DNA from: Strongylocentrotus droebachiensis
Lineage: Eukaryota > Echinodermata > Echinoidea > Camarodonta > Strongylocentrotidae
Direction: 5' to 3'
Length of the DNA stretch: 64,000 nt
Assembly (NCBI GenBank): GCA_035222895.1
Contig: JAVYIG010000599.1
Span: 1-64,000, forward strand
The first letter of the stretch is position 1; the number at the start of each line of letters is the position of its first letter. Positions 1 to 13,200 of the stretch are shown here, piece after piece. Position numbers and translations under genes: made by a program. The notes under the pieces were generated by a model, which made no database searches, was not told the origin of the DNA, and saw only the letters and a list, made by a program, of their open reading frames with translations.

Positions 1-170
1 CTAGATAGAAACATGCATATAATTATTTGAATACATTAGTAAACAGGTATATTCGTTCATTGATACCATGTAGATTCCATTAAAAAATATTAAAAAGAAG
101 GAAAAGAAAAGGAACCAATAGAACAAAATGATTCCTTCTCTGAAAACCTTAATCCAGATATACACATATC

Positions 171-376
171 CAGGGGCGTACGCAGGATTTTTTCAAGGGG
201 GGGGGTTTTAAAATATTTTGCTCCCGAAAATTTGAAAATCGCGCCGCTCAGTGGGGGGGGGGGGGGGGGGGGGACACATTTTTTTTTTTTTTTTGGTCTC
301 GAAATTTCATAATTTGACATTTTTTGTCGTTGGGGGGGGGGGGTATGGTCACCTTATTTAGGTTAGCCGTGGGTAT

Positions 377-412
<36 letters not shown>

Positions 413-560
413 TAAAAAAAAAACAAAAAAAAAAAAACAAAAACAAAGAGGGGGGGGGGTTTTAGGTTATTTTAGGGGGGTTTACAAACATAAAAATACA
501 AAAGGGGGGGTTTGAACCCCCAACCCCCCCCCCACCCCCCCCCCCCTGCGTACGCCCCTG
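171..560. mobile_element. 390-bp inverted-repeat element with 8-bp target duplication
   Basis: Ends are CAGGGGCGTACGCAGG and its reverse complement (16 bp). The flanks CACATATC (163-170) and CACATATC (561-568) are a perfect 8-bp direct repeat. The interior is poly-G, poly-T and poly-A. The TIR plus 8-bp duplication suits a non-autonomous hAT-type element (inference). Similar ends (GTGGCGGATCCAGG type) recur near 1300, 12252, 17265, 49710, 56485 and 62090. Confidence 0.8.
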
Positions 561-1545
561 CACATATCTTGTTTATAGTACCGTTTGTATAACTGTATGC
601 AAGACCTGAATATGATGTAACTAAGATCCCAGGTTACATCATAATTAAACATGTATGCATATAAGGTCACTAAGCAGTATAGTTCTTATCAAATAGTATT
701 TGCTTTTTGCGATATCAAAGGTCTAGCTTTGCACGCAAGTGTATGTAGCTGTAAAGCTTGGGCAGTTATTTGCTTATATCTTTAATTACTAAAGTAGCCT
801 ACTCGTGGTTAATATAAGCTACATAATCTAACGTACTTGATTCGTGGACTCTGGTGAACTACGTTGTCATGGCAGTGTACGCGACCACAATAACGTATTT
901 TATATGAAGGGGGGCAAGGGGGATTTGCCCCTTCTGACAAATTATCGAATAAAAAATAGATGTACTTGTAGCTCAATGTCAGTAATTGGGAGATTTCACA
1001 CAGAAATGAAAAACAGATTAAAGGCACATTTATCAAAAGTATCACGTTTCTCCTTCTTCTTCCCACATTAACTGATTTTGGGCGGCGCCTCGGCCCATAC
1101 GTGGAAGAGGGCCCTCAAATTGATTTCCCTACTGAACTGAATAAGAATGAAATTAATATATTGGTTGTTTCGAAATAAAATGTGATGTTATTTTTAATTT
1201 GATTGTAAATTGTCATGTAATTCAGCTGAGGCTGCGATATGATAATAAAACGAACTGAACTGAAAATGAATGAAAAAAATATATTGCCCCTCCTGAGGCT
1301 AATGCCTGGATACGCCACTGTACACATCTACTTCTCCGAAGAAGTTGAAAAGTGGGGATGAAATATTGAAGGGGATAAATCATAGAGGTCCATGGATATA
1401 TATATAGGCTAAAGTGCCAGTGGCATAGCACGGGTGCAGCAATTGAGGTGCACCGCCATAACTTCGGGGGGGGGGGGGGTACAGATTACTCGGTGGATGA
1501 AATGCAAATGACAAATTAGTCATTGATTAGAAGGAGGTGTGAGAC

Positions 1546-1548
1546 GCG

Positions 1549-1584
<36 letters not shown>

Positions 1585-1612
1585 AATTATCTCATCCCCT
1601 CTCTCTCTCTCC
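1546..1612. repeat. CT-rich simple repeat
   Basis: Nearly pure CT/CCT, followed by a GA-rich segment to about 1697; the two could pair as an imperfect hairpin. Confidence 0.8.
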
Positions 1613-2414
1613 CTCCCTCCCCTAACTCCCCTCTCGAGAGAGACGGGAGTTAGGGGAAGGAGGGAGAGAGACATACAGACAGAAAGAGAGAGAGAGATAT
1701 TTATCTCTTAACTATTTATACATTATAATTTACGTTATGGGAAACAGAGAGTTATACAATAAACGAGAGAAATAAATATAGTTCCCCGGGTAGATCGAGA
1801 ACAGACAGAGAAAATGTGACTTAAACACTGCAGACAGACGGAAGTAATAAATCATTACATGTGTCCTAAAAACTCAAGAGACATAAAGATCCATGAGTTA
1901 TAGTTAGTGATTTTGACCCTTGCTCTTACCAAGGAGTTACTAAATAAGTTCTGGAGTACAGCATAAAAATGAACAATCTATTCTAGCCATAAAAGACAAA
2001 AATAGATTAGTAACAAGCGAATGCAAAAGCGGATTCGAAACAGCGTAATACACCTTTCTATTTGATTTGATTGCTCTCTTTTTGTTCATTAGGTTAACTA
2101 ATTGCTTTAAGACAAAACATTACTTTAATAATGTTTATGATGTTTATGGGTGTTGCCAATCCTGCCTTATCATTTGTTTAAAACAAAATTAAAGGCATAT
2201 TAATCAATTAAACCATGCACTGAGAGGTCTTATAGCCTCATCGTATACAATGTTGTTTTTTTTAAATAAAAATATCAGACAAGTTTAGTTCAGGCCTCGT
2301 GATTCAATCTTTTTGCTATTTTATAGGCGATTCCCTGGCAGATAAAAACTCTCATAAATGTTTAAAAATTTCCTTTGCCCGTCATGCCCTTTCCATCAAC
2401 AAAAAAAGTACTGA

Positions 2415-2560
2415 AATGGTTTATATTCGATTTAATTCTATTTTGGGGCTTCATTTCAAAAGCACGCATGAAAAGAAAAATACCAAAATGGTTCATAATC
2501 GAATTAATTCAATATTTGTCTTCATTTCAAAAGTACGCATGAAAAAAAAAAAAAATACCT
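2415..2560. repeat. Two-copy tandem repeat, about 73 bp
   Basis: The segment starting AAATGGTTTATATTCG recurs 73 bases later as AAATGGTTCATAATCG, with matching TTCATTTCAAAAG and CGCATGAAAA ends. The open frame crossing it is a by-product. Confidence 0.75.
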
Positions 2561-4184
2561 GTGTGATGATCGTATATAAGATCATACCGAGTATGAAGTT
2601 AAATTATGTTGTATTAAAAAAATAATTATTTTTTTTTTAAAAAAAACAGGCGGCGTTGTGTGGGTCTCACCATTGAATGGGCGTCGAGGGGGGGGGGGGG
2701 CTGGCAACGATCTTATTCGTTGAATGAAGTACACAGGGCCCTAGATATTATGATGAAAATACATGTTTACGGGACAGGGTCCCATTATCTTTTCTGCTTT
2801 TCCTTTCCCATGCACTATCTTTTTTTCTTTTCTCGGTTACATGATTTTGCTGTGTTTTTCTATCTCGCCATTCTTGTCTTGTACTTGTAGACTACACTAA
2901 ACGGCGGTGTGAGGGCGCGTGCCCCCAAATGCCCCCTAGCTACGCCAATGTAAGTAATCATCTATTGAGGAGGTGCTTACGTAATGATCCTGATATCACC
3001 GAGTTATGTAAGCTCCTCTCTCCCACTTGCATTTATAATACCGAATGTTGAAGTGGAGGTTACAGGAAGAGTTGTAATGTTATATGTTTATCGTCTAGCT
3101 AGGTTATTTATGTTCGGGTTGGTTATAGGTCAGACATCCAATATAACGCTAATAAACATCGTTTATTTTCTGTTGTGTTTTCGGGATTTTTCCCCTTTTT
3201 TTTCCTCGAGGATTGGAGCGTTTGCAAACACAATATCTAGTTAAAGTCATGTAATAAATGTTGCAATGCCAGGAGATTTATTTTGGTCCTGCTCTAATGT
3301 TATGTCAGCGAAATCAATTGTGTAGAGGGGTCAACAGGTTCAAAATAAAGAAATAAAGAAGGAAGGAAACAAAGAAACAAAGAAAGAAAGAGACTAATGG
3401 TGTCTCACTTTCCATTATTTGTTTATTCCGATGTAAATCAATAAAAGTAGCCCCATTAGGACAGGCCATAGCCTCCTGGTCAACTTCTCCCCTGTAGGAT
3501 ATAATATTAACAAGACCGTAGTCATATTTGTTTGGGGGAAGTTGGCCAGGGGCACTATAGGGGGAGGGGGGGGGGTTCCGAGAATATTTGCCCTAATTCG
3601 AATAACATTAAAGTCAAAACAAAACAGCACCAGGGGCATCAGGTGAACGAGTAGGGTGTGACATCCCCTTATAAAAAAGTATTAATTTTTTCTTTCTTTC
3701 TTTCAAACCTTATCCCCAAATCGCTAATGTTTTTTTTTCTTTTCGGGGGGGGGGGAAATAATCTACTTACCTCTTTATAATGATATGACACCCCCTTCAT
3801 TCAAAAGGATCTAAAGATACACCAGCAGAGTATAAATCATTGACACTATCTTTCAGTTTTATTAGTCGCTTGCATGTCAAGCATTCTTGATTGCTTTATT
3901 TGACCAAGGAGTCTGTAGTGCATCCATGGTACAAAATGCAGATGACGAGGTTAATAATTGATAAAATGGTGTTAATGCTCTGTTTGTTAATCTTTGACTG
4001 CGTTTTACACAAGCTGCCTTCTTCCGAATATATGACAAATTAGGATATGATACTGCCAGGAAGTATACAATCCTGTTCCTGACAATAAGCCGGTTCTGTA
4101 TAGACACATGCTCTGGCGAGATTTTCCGCTGTCAATTATATACATACCTATAACCGAGTTTCAAACTTTAACCCAATATTATAA

Positions 4185-4254
4185 GACCATATAGCGCTAG
4201 GCCTTCATTAATTAAAATTATCGATAAAAAATGAAGGCCTAGCGCTTTATGGTC
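4185..4254. repeat. Perfect-type hairpin, 25-bp arms
   Basis: GACCATATAGCGCTAGGCCT and on is mirrored by AGGCCTAGCGCTTTATGGTC across an AT-rich spacer of about 20 bases. May be a tiny inverted-repeat element. Confidence 0.75.
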
Positions 4255-4874
4255 ACATTGATGCGCGCACTGAGACGCGCATTGAAACTTTTTAGCTGGG
4301 CTATATATAGCGTTCATAAAATGGCGGCCCCCATGATCTGACTGTGCGAGTCTTGAAGTTTGATCAGGTTGTTGTGCATGTTTTTTTGTTTGGTTCTCTG
4401 CTTTATATTCATTTTGTAAACACGTTCATAAAAATAGATATTTATATTTTGAAGCTAATGGTGCATTATGTGATTTTCGATGCACTCGGTTAAGTCACAA
4501 TGAGCAGGATAATGAACTCTACAAAATATCGTTCATCCAACTGCGTGTAGTGCATAATCACTAATGTACTCGCACATATGAACTATTTGTTTACTAAGTA
4601 ATGATGATAAAGATAATGGTCATCATAATTAGTACGGAGATAACGGAGTCAATAATATTTCTTTATCAACGTCTTTTTATCTCACAGCCACTGTGGAACT
4701 TAAACATATAATTTCTTATGATGTTTTTCACAAGCAGTCAAAAGGGGTGTATTGCCAATACAGTATTGACATGTGTTATGCGTGGATTCTTTATGGGCAT
4801 CCATTAATAGTTTTACTGGTGAGTATTGCTTTTGATTTCAGGTTTTTCGTGTTTTATTTCAGTCTATTTAGTTC

Positions 4875-5160
4875 TTAAAGGGCCCATGACATCGAAATAC
4901 AAGTGTATTCCTGTTGGTGTACATTCCTGCATACATCTCATATTTTGATATGTAAACTTCTGAATTTTTTTCATAGATAGGGGAATGAGATTTCGAGGTT
5001 TTTGGGGTGGAGCTTAGCAAGTTTGAAAAACAAATATTTAAACAAATATTTAAAAATCTATGAAACAAATTCAGAAGTTTACATATCAAAATATGAGATG
5101 TATGCAGGACTGCACACCAACAGGAATGCACTTGTATTTCGATGTTATGGGCTCTTTAAT
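4875..5160. mobile_element. Inverted-repeat (MITE-like) element, about 285 bp
   Basis: TTAAAGGGCCCATGACATCG at the left is mirrored by CGATGTTATGGGCTCTTTAA at the right, and the arms match over about 110 bases. Confidence 0.75.
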
Positions 5161-5582
5161 GTTTCATAATGATTGGGGGTTGGGTGTCCGGACACACAAG
5201 CTTTCTCTTTTGTTTTTAATATAGCTTCGGATTGAACAAAAATATTCATCAAATAGCACTTACCATCATTAATATTTGTCCAACATATTAATAATTCTTA
5301 GAGGATTTGTGAAGTACTATATAGGTGCTTGTAAACTTCTTTGTATTGCTGTTTTGAATCAACAATACTGTCCGGATACACAACCTGTCCGGAAACATAA
5401 CTTCTGAGTATAAACAGAATAAATGTTTTATAATTTGGCACGCACTTAGAGTAAAACTTCATTGACGTTTTAAATATTAATAATTGGTTTCATAATAATT
5501 TTTTGCATATATTGAAGTTTTCTGTAATGCAATTTCACAGTAAACTGCAAGAATAAACTTAAACCCGTGAGACACTTGTATA

Positions 5583-5956
5583 TTAAAGGTAAAGACCAGT
5601 TATGGTCATGCGATTGCATTGTGAAAGAAACGTTGTGGAATCGATCAGAAAAGGTTGATCATCTAGCATCTAGCATCTGCAAGGTTCTGGAATCATCAAA
5701 ATGATAAGAAATGTGGCCCATTCTTCGTAAAGTTACAAGCACTATACACAGAAAGATGTATATGGGACTACCCTATATCTCTCACAGACCATGAGAGAAA
5801 CCAATTTACCAAATATATGAATTAGTAGGCGGTTTCCCAGCAAATTTGTTATCATCATGTATTAGTCAAAACATATTCTTTCACATGATTGGTAATGAGA
5901 GCTACCATTTCATTTTTTGAAATTGGGGCGTTTCCAATACTGGTCTTTACCTTTAA
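5583..5956. mobile_element. MITE-like element, TIR TTAAAGGTAAAGACCAG
   Basis: TTAAAGGTAAAGACCAG at the left and CTGGTCTTTACCTTTAA at the right. The interior (GGTCATGCGATTGCATTGTG and AAGTTACAAGCACT) recurs downstream of gene A at about 44990-45170, so the family has several copies. Confidence 0.8.
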
Positions 5957-7104
5957 GTAGGCCTATTCTGCGAGAAAGCGTAGCGACTGAACGAAAATTG
6001 CACTTTGACGTATTAAAACTTTATATGGCGATGCTTTACAGAACTTATGCAGCTAGTGGGCCTACTTAGATATTAAGGCATTATGTTTTTCCTTATCTTT
6101 TGTTGCACTATTTCATTAGGGGGGCACCTAGGGGCACTAACCCCCCCCCCCCCTCCTTCCACCGGTACTGCTTTACTTCCATTGCATAGAGCAAAGGTCC
6201 TTCGCTGGACAGGACTGCACGTATTGGGTCACTGTATTTCGAGTATTATATAAAGGACATCACGTGACAACATTCCTAGTCTCAAGGATTAACCCTCAAC
6301 AGTCTCTTTATTATACCCTTTGGTAAATACAACCCCTTCAAGATTTTTTTAAAGATTCTATATTTTGACCTTATACCCCATGTCTTTTTAAGGTATTTTT
6401 CTAATTTACATTTGTTATAATTTTCAACACTATATCTAATTTTTACAAGAAGTAGAAAAAAAAGTTAAGTTAGGGTCTCCAGGGTGACGTGTGTGTCCCC
6501 CCTAAATCTAACCAAAGCTTAGCTTCGATGGTATTCAGACAGGGGAATTTGACGTCAAAATGTGTGAACACGAATTAGAACAGCTACATGTACAACTTTT
6601 TTCTCTCCCTATAGTCGTTGATTTGCATGGTTGCAAAAGACCTGGATACGCAACAATATATATTAAGAAATCTCTAGCATTCACCTATAGTTGGCAAATC
6701 GAGGCAAATTTGATATTCAGGCACGAATTTATTTATCAAAATTAATATTCCATAGTTTGAGTCTGCGAATGTAGACTAAATAAGATCGCGTGTGAAGAGC
6801 GGGGGTATTACGTAATGCACGAACGATCCTTTTTACTACTATTATGAATACACCTGAATAGCACAATGCCATAACGTACACAACGATCCTTTTCAGGCTT
6901 ACCGCTCTTGCGAAACCAGATCTGTCATCATTCTGTTAACCTTCTTTCACACTATCTGTGTCTACTTTACAGTATAACTGGGGATATCTACAGTTCGACA
7001 CTGGTCTCTGAATTTATTTTCATGGTAGTTGATTTTGAGGAGAGATTTCTTGAAGCAAATATCTATCCTGCGAACGTCCAAGGAATTAATTTATCGTAAC
7101 CAAA

Positions 7105-7260
7105 ATGGAGGGAGAGGAGCATGAGCAGGACACGAACTTCGGGGCGACGGAGGAAACACCGACGACCGTCGCACCGAGCAGGGAGCCAGAGAACGACCAG
7201 CCCGCCGTACTGGAGCTGAATCACAATGATACCGGGTCTGGGGATTTGAAGGTCAATATG
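7105..7260 (+). CDS. ABCG2: Gene A exon 1 (start codon, N-terminal tail)
   Basis: ATG at 7105 opens 52 codons rich in Glu, Thr, Asn and Pro (starts [10 protein letters not shown]), ending at an ATG|GTATGT donor in phase 0, which fits exon 2. An in-frame TAA lies just upstream. The segment has no recognisable domain, as expected for the poorly conserved cytosolic N-terminus of ABCG proteins. The link to exon 2 over a 12.5-kb intron is inferred; an alternative first exon exists near 17691. Confidence 0.65.
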
Positions 7261-10200
7261 GTATGTGTTTAAATATGTGCTTTCAAAATTGCTTATATCC
7301 ATTTATTCATGATGCTCACCTTTGCACAGTAGTAAGTATATAGGGGCAAACTGGGAGTTCCACAAACTAGGTCATTCTTTTTTTGTGAAAATATAGGCTC
7401 GCTTGGAGGTTTTTTATTGTCATTTTGTCGTCTTTGAAGTAGAATTATTATTTTTTGTTAAAGTCGGAACACCATGTATCCCTTACTCATCATCATAATC
7501 ATTATCATCCTTATCATCATCATCATCGTCATCATCTTTTTTATTTAAATCTTTTCCATCATCATGATTATTATGCCACCACCATGAACATCATCGGCTT
7601 AGTCATCATAATCATCATCATCATCATCGTCACCCAATTGTCACCACCACCATCATCATCATCATCATCATCACCATCATAAGTTGTTATCATCTTCTAC
7701 ATCATCTTCTACATCATATACCACCACCACCATCATCATGAACATGAACATCGTTATCAACATTATCATGAACACTATATTGTCATCACCAATCACTCAT
7801 TTATCACTGACGTTATCACCACCACCACCACCACCGTAGATTCATCACGACGTCAATCTTCACATCATCATCATCAACATCATTATCATGATCATCACCA
7901 TCGCTATCTCGGTCGTTCCACTTACGCATAGTATCACCTTAAACGACCATCTGTATATGCATGACAAATAAATACATTTATTTGGTTTTCACTCTCCTTT
8001 GAACATCTTTATTTTGCTACAGTAATGTTGTCATTAATCCATCATTATGTATGCCTTTGTTCCCATTCTCACCCCATCATTTCAGTTCAGGTATATTTTG
8101 TTATAATTATCGCTCATCAACTATCATGATGTTACAGTTCTGGATATATATAATTGTCATAAACATTATATAATCATGCCAGCCAACACTTACTTAGAAC
8201 AAAATATGCCTTCGTATCTTATCAATGTTATGCAATGAATATCTTGAGAGATAAACCCTTCAGATGTTTGATTTCGAACAAATTATCACATGTCGTCACA
8301 CGCAATGTTGTCAAAGGGCTGATCTAATTAGTTAGTCATAATGTCAGACGATTATTATAGATTCGCTGTTACGTAGAGACGGGGCAAAGTCCTGCCTGTT
8401 CAACCCTGCACACATATTCATGCTTACGCAAGAATGAAAGGTCGTCCCGCTTGGATGAAGTCGTCCCAACATTTGGTGACCCGATTTTTTTCCGGCTTTA
8501 TTTCGTCAACGGTTGCAATTAGGTTTTTAGGTAAGGTTTAGGTTGTTGTTGGTGGTAATAGTTTAATAGCGTTCATTCAGTATTGAAAATATACGCCATA
8601 TCTTCAGTTTTATAAGAAAATCAGTTATACATAAGAAAACTGAGAATAAAGATTTGTAATGATATAATTAATTAGTCAGTTACAACACATGTACGCAATT
8701 TATTAGGAGTATCTGGCTGGTTTGGTTTAGGGGTATTATAGTGTAGTGTTGGATTGAGGTATGGAGTTAAGAATTGGGTTCTTGTCTTGACGCGGAGCAA
8801 TGATATTGTTGCAGGTTAAAAATATACCGTTATGAGATATGCCATCAGAGTACAGGAAATAGAACCGCTACTTATTGGCAAAAGCGAAAATGAAAATCAG
8901 GATAATAAATTACTTTTTTTTATTTGGACTCTGAGGAAATATTACTCCCTCATAAAACAAGCAAAGAAACGAGAAATACAGAACAAAAACAGCAACAAAT
9001 GTTGTCAACCAAATAAGAATATTATCAAACCACTTACTTTACGTAAGTATATAAAATATGCAATTCACTTTTTTCGAAAATTTATATATTCGCCATATGC
9101 GAAATATAATTACTTCCTATACACTGTATTAAAGTAAATAATAGTCATTGGATTTTAACAATTTGTTAATGAGTGACACGTCGTTGGAAAAAAAAGATTG
9201 GTAAAATTGAAACCAATGTCATCGCCGTCTGAAATTGGTAATTTGCATTTGAAGAAATTAAAGAAATTCCCTAGACCATTTTCTAATTTCTAATGTTAGA
9301 AAAAAAAACTCATTTGTCATTTGGGGCATTTTGCCCGCCTTGAAACGTTTAAGTTTTAATGGGGGTCCAATATTAATTTAATCTTCGTAGAAAGTTCATT
9401 TGTATGACGCAGAAAAATAATGGAAACAGAATGGCTAAAGTTTGAAATAAATCAGACAAATAATGACCATGAAGAGGGAGTTATGAATGCCGCAAATTAA
9501 ATATGAGATCACCAAATACATGTATACCCGTTCATCGTTTACGAAAATATAATTAATTCCTGTTCTTCTCCTAAGTGCCTTCACCCTTGGGGCACTACTT
9601 AATATATATTATGGTCTTTATGGATAGCATATTATTGTAGGTCCTCTAAAGATATAAGACTCTTCTAATTCATACATTTTTGGGGGGAAATGACATTTCA
9701 ATAATTTGGGTGTGTCGAAACAACTGGGGAACTTGTCCGGCACTACGTCACAGAGACATTATGGATTCAGCCAATTTGAAGTGCCGATACGTATAATCAT
9801 TACAACTTTAAAAAATCCATATTTTTTTTGTCCGATTTTATTCGGACTTTCCCCAATCTGCTTCTCTGATTTGTCTGCTTTCTTTAAAAATAGTTATCTG
9901 TATTTTCCATTATGCTGCTATATTCTCCGATCTCTCTCTTATCTTAAAATAGGACAAGTGAAATAATTGCAGAGGAAGGGTAAATATCCCTTTTTATGTG
10001 GGGCATATTAAAGTAGGCCTATGTATTTTTTAAAAATCTGTAAATCAAGCAGAGATTTCTCAAAATTCGTGTAACGCGAAGGCCTATCGGGACGAAGTAA
10101 ACGAAAGGTGCCCTATATTGTTATCATAATTATGCTCCTGCGACTGTTGCCGAGTTGTAAATTTCTCCACTATGACCAAAATAAATCCTGACTTCAACCG

Positions 10201-13200
10201 TGAACCAACTCTAACCCGTAACCTAACTCCAAACCCAGTTACAACCCGAACCCAAGAACTATAATCTAAACTTTGCCGTGGTATAACGGCTCATTATTTT
10301 ACCTGTCATGACTCTCAATACAATGGTTAAGGGTTCAAACAACAGCCAGGCATTAAGGTTATCTGGCAAGACATTAATCCACATTTGCCACTCTCCACCC
10401 AGGTTTAAACGGGTACCTTACAATGCTAGAGAAGTAACGATTGCAGAACCCGCGGGAAGGATCACTAATACTGAGGTGGCTACCCTGGGTAAATAAGGCC
10501 CAGTTATTATGTATTTATATTTTAAGTAAAACGTAAAACCGATAACAATTATTGTCACTTAAGCAAACGTCAGACGTTTGGTCAGGGCGCTGGAGAAGGA
10601 GGGGGAGGGGGCATCTCCCTTACCCCAAGCGGGATAGGTAACGTTGCTTTAACACGCCCCCCCCCCCCCATACCCAGAAACACAGAAACACATTGTTGCA
10701 CATGCTACTTTGATCATCATTATACAAGTATATGTAACCTTCACAAAAAGTTCAAAATGACATATTATTTTTGTTGCAGATCGTCGGTCCACTTATCTTC
10801 ACATCTAGATAATAATTGATACTTTGTCACACATATCAGGCTATACTCCAAAGTCCAAATAACAGATGTGTATTAATATCATAGTTTTGGAAAATGTATT
10901 CACTTGGCCGTATGAGCAACGTATTGCTAATGCCAGGTCCATCATTTTGTGTCACAAGTCTTAATTACCAAATTAGAAAACGGACCTATTCTTCAAGTAG
11001 ATACAAGGGTTAAAATATTGCGATTTAAGATATCAGGATAATTTTATAATTGCAATGGTCATCAGTAGCCTGGTTATATACAAGATAATTATTGTATCAT
11101 CTGTCACTACAAATTATCGTAGCAATCTTTGTGAATGATAATATATATGTTGTTATTATCTGGCTGAAATGCTATTATATATATCCATGCATTCTATGAT
11201 CTGATACAACGTAGATGTATGTTGATATTTTTTGTTTTTTTAAATGTAGAGAATTCTACGAATAATTATGCGTTATATGACCACTTCACATTATTTATTT
11301 TGTTTAATTATCTACGGCTAGCAAAAGTCAGATAGCAGAAAGCTTTCAGGCCTGATAATTACCCGATTTAAATCGGTTTCCCGATTATTTTATTTTTCCC
11401 GATTGTTTTCCCTTTAAAGGTACTATGTCCCTTTTGCAGCCAACCTCAAATGCTGTAGAACTTTGCAGGAATTATGAATATGTCATGTATGTCCTATCTG
11501 TGAAATTTAAACGTTAGCAGTGTCCTCATATTCAAATTATGCAAGAAAACCCGTTTACTTGCTAGACTTCACTGTCAGACACTATTGAGTGACTGACTGG
11601 CTTTTTTCTTCTTCTTTGGTAATAACATACATGAAAAGAGTTGTAAAGGGTACATGAGCATTTGTCTACATCAATAACCCACTTCTTGTGATGGCCAAGA
11701 TTAAACTGATTGAATCTTTGCGCAGTATAAAACGTATGACCATTCGGTACAATTGTCTGAAAATCAAGACTATTACTTTTGGGCTCTATAGCCCTAAAGT
11801 CGATTTGACAACTAATAGTCGTTATTTTCCCACTTGAAGACATTTTCAAGCCCCACGTTTTTTAGGGAAGTTCTAAATTAGTATTATCTTTTAAATGCAG
11901 TTGGAATATAACTTTTTCATTTTTTTGGCCTGCAAATGGGACATAGTACCTTTAACAATTAACAGCCCCTGAGATCGATGTAAATCCGTTTAAACATTGC
12001 CGTATTTCCATGACTTGCCTGAATACCTCGCGCAAGCTGGGGTGGTGGTGAGGTGCCGTTTTTCCATGAATTGCTTGAACGCCTTGCGTAACCGCTCGGA
12101 TTTATAGAACTTTTTTCTTTTATACTCTTTGGAACTCTCACTAAAACTTTTTTTTTTTTAGTCCTCACTATCATCCCTTACTCTGTAGTTTTGTTAGCCA
12201 ATCAGTGGCAGATTGAGAATTCTCTTGCGGGGGGGGGGGGAGGAGGGGGCCAGTGGCGAATCCAGGGGGGGGGGGCCGGGCCAACTCCCCTGGGAAAAAC
12301 ACGTTAATTTTAACTTTTTTCGGAGATGCCCCCCCCCCTTATTCACCGGCTGGTTGTTTCGCCGCTAAATATTCTCTCACGAGTTGGGCCCACTCTTTGG
12401 CCCCCTCCCCTGCTGCCGGCTGGACCCGCCCCAGGGGGGCACACAAGTAGACAAAAAGAAAGAAAGAAAGACAAAACTATAGATGTAAAAAAAAACGCCC
12501 ATTTCAGATAAGGGTTATCAATATTTCAGTGATATTTTCCGGAGCATTTGGACCATAATCTCGGCTTAGTGGAAGGGGAGGCCCTTTTAAGACATGTCAC
12601 CTATGCCTCATTTGTCTACCGGTGTGGGGGGCAAGGGCAATGCCCCCGTGCCGCTTGAATCTGCCTATGTTATACTACGTATGAGATCGCACATTAAACC
12701 AAACCCATTATTTCTGATTTATTGATGGATATGTCCCACTAAACTTGATCAAGGTCACGCAGCAGGTGAAACTGTGTTTTTCTTGGTGCACCTGAGACCC
12801 AATGAACTTGAACATTCGATTGCAGTATCCAATAAAACAGTTGTAACAATGGGATATATCTTGCAGGCAGTGCACAAATATGACAGCCTTAAAGCCCTAC
12901 TGTACTACTTGTAGCTACATGTACTTGCTCCTTCTATATAGAAAACAATGCCTAAGCGGTGCCCGTTGGTCCCCCGTGATCCTCTTTGTCTTATGTTAAT
13001 TGAGAGCTGAATTGATGAGATAGCCACCTGTCAGTGACCACGCAGGGTGGTCTAATGCTTCCTGGCCAAACTAGTGCAGATAGGTCTTAAAGGGGGTAAT
13101 TATATTCCATGATCAATAACCGGTACTCTTTAATCATGGTTGATCACTTAAAAGATGGCAAACACATGGAATTAAAAAGAAACTGCATTTGTAGAATAAG

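Larger units (their letters stand above)
1..7104. other. Intergenic DNA upstream of gene A
   Basis: No supportable gene. It holds inverted-repeat elements (171-560, 4185-4254, 4875-5160, 5583-5956), a CT repeat (about 1546-1612), a 73-bp two-copy tandem repeat (about 2415-2560), poly-G runs and AT-rich unique DNA. Open frames here are short and lack family features. No core promoter motif for gene A could be fixed. Confidence 0.6.

Noticed and set aside
9706-9966. Candidate small gene (86 codons)
   Set aside because: No homology I recognise, AT-driven composition, and no splice or start support. The same applies to frames at 8832-9137 and 47454-47708.
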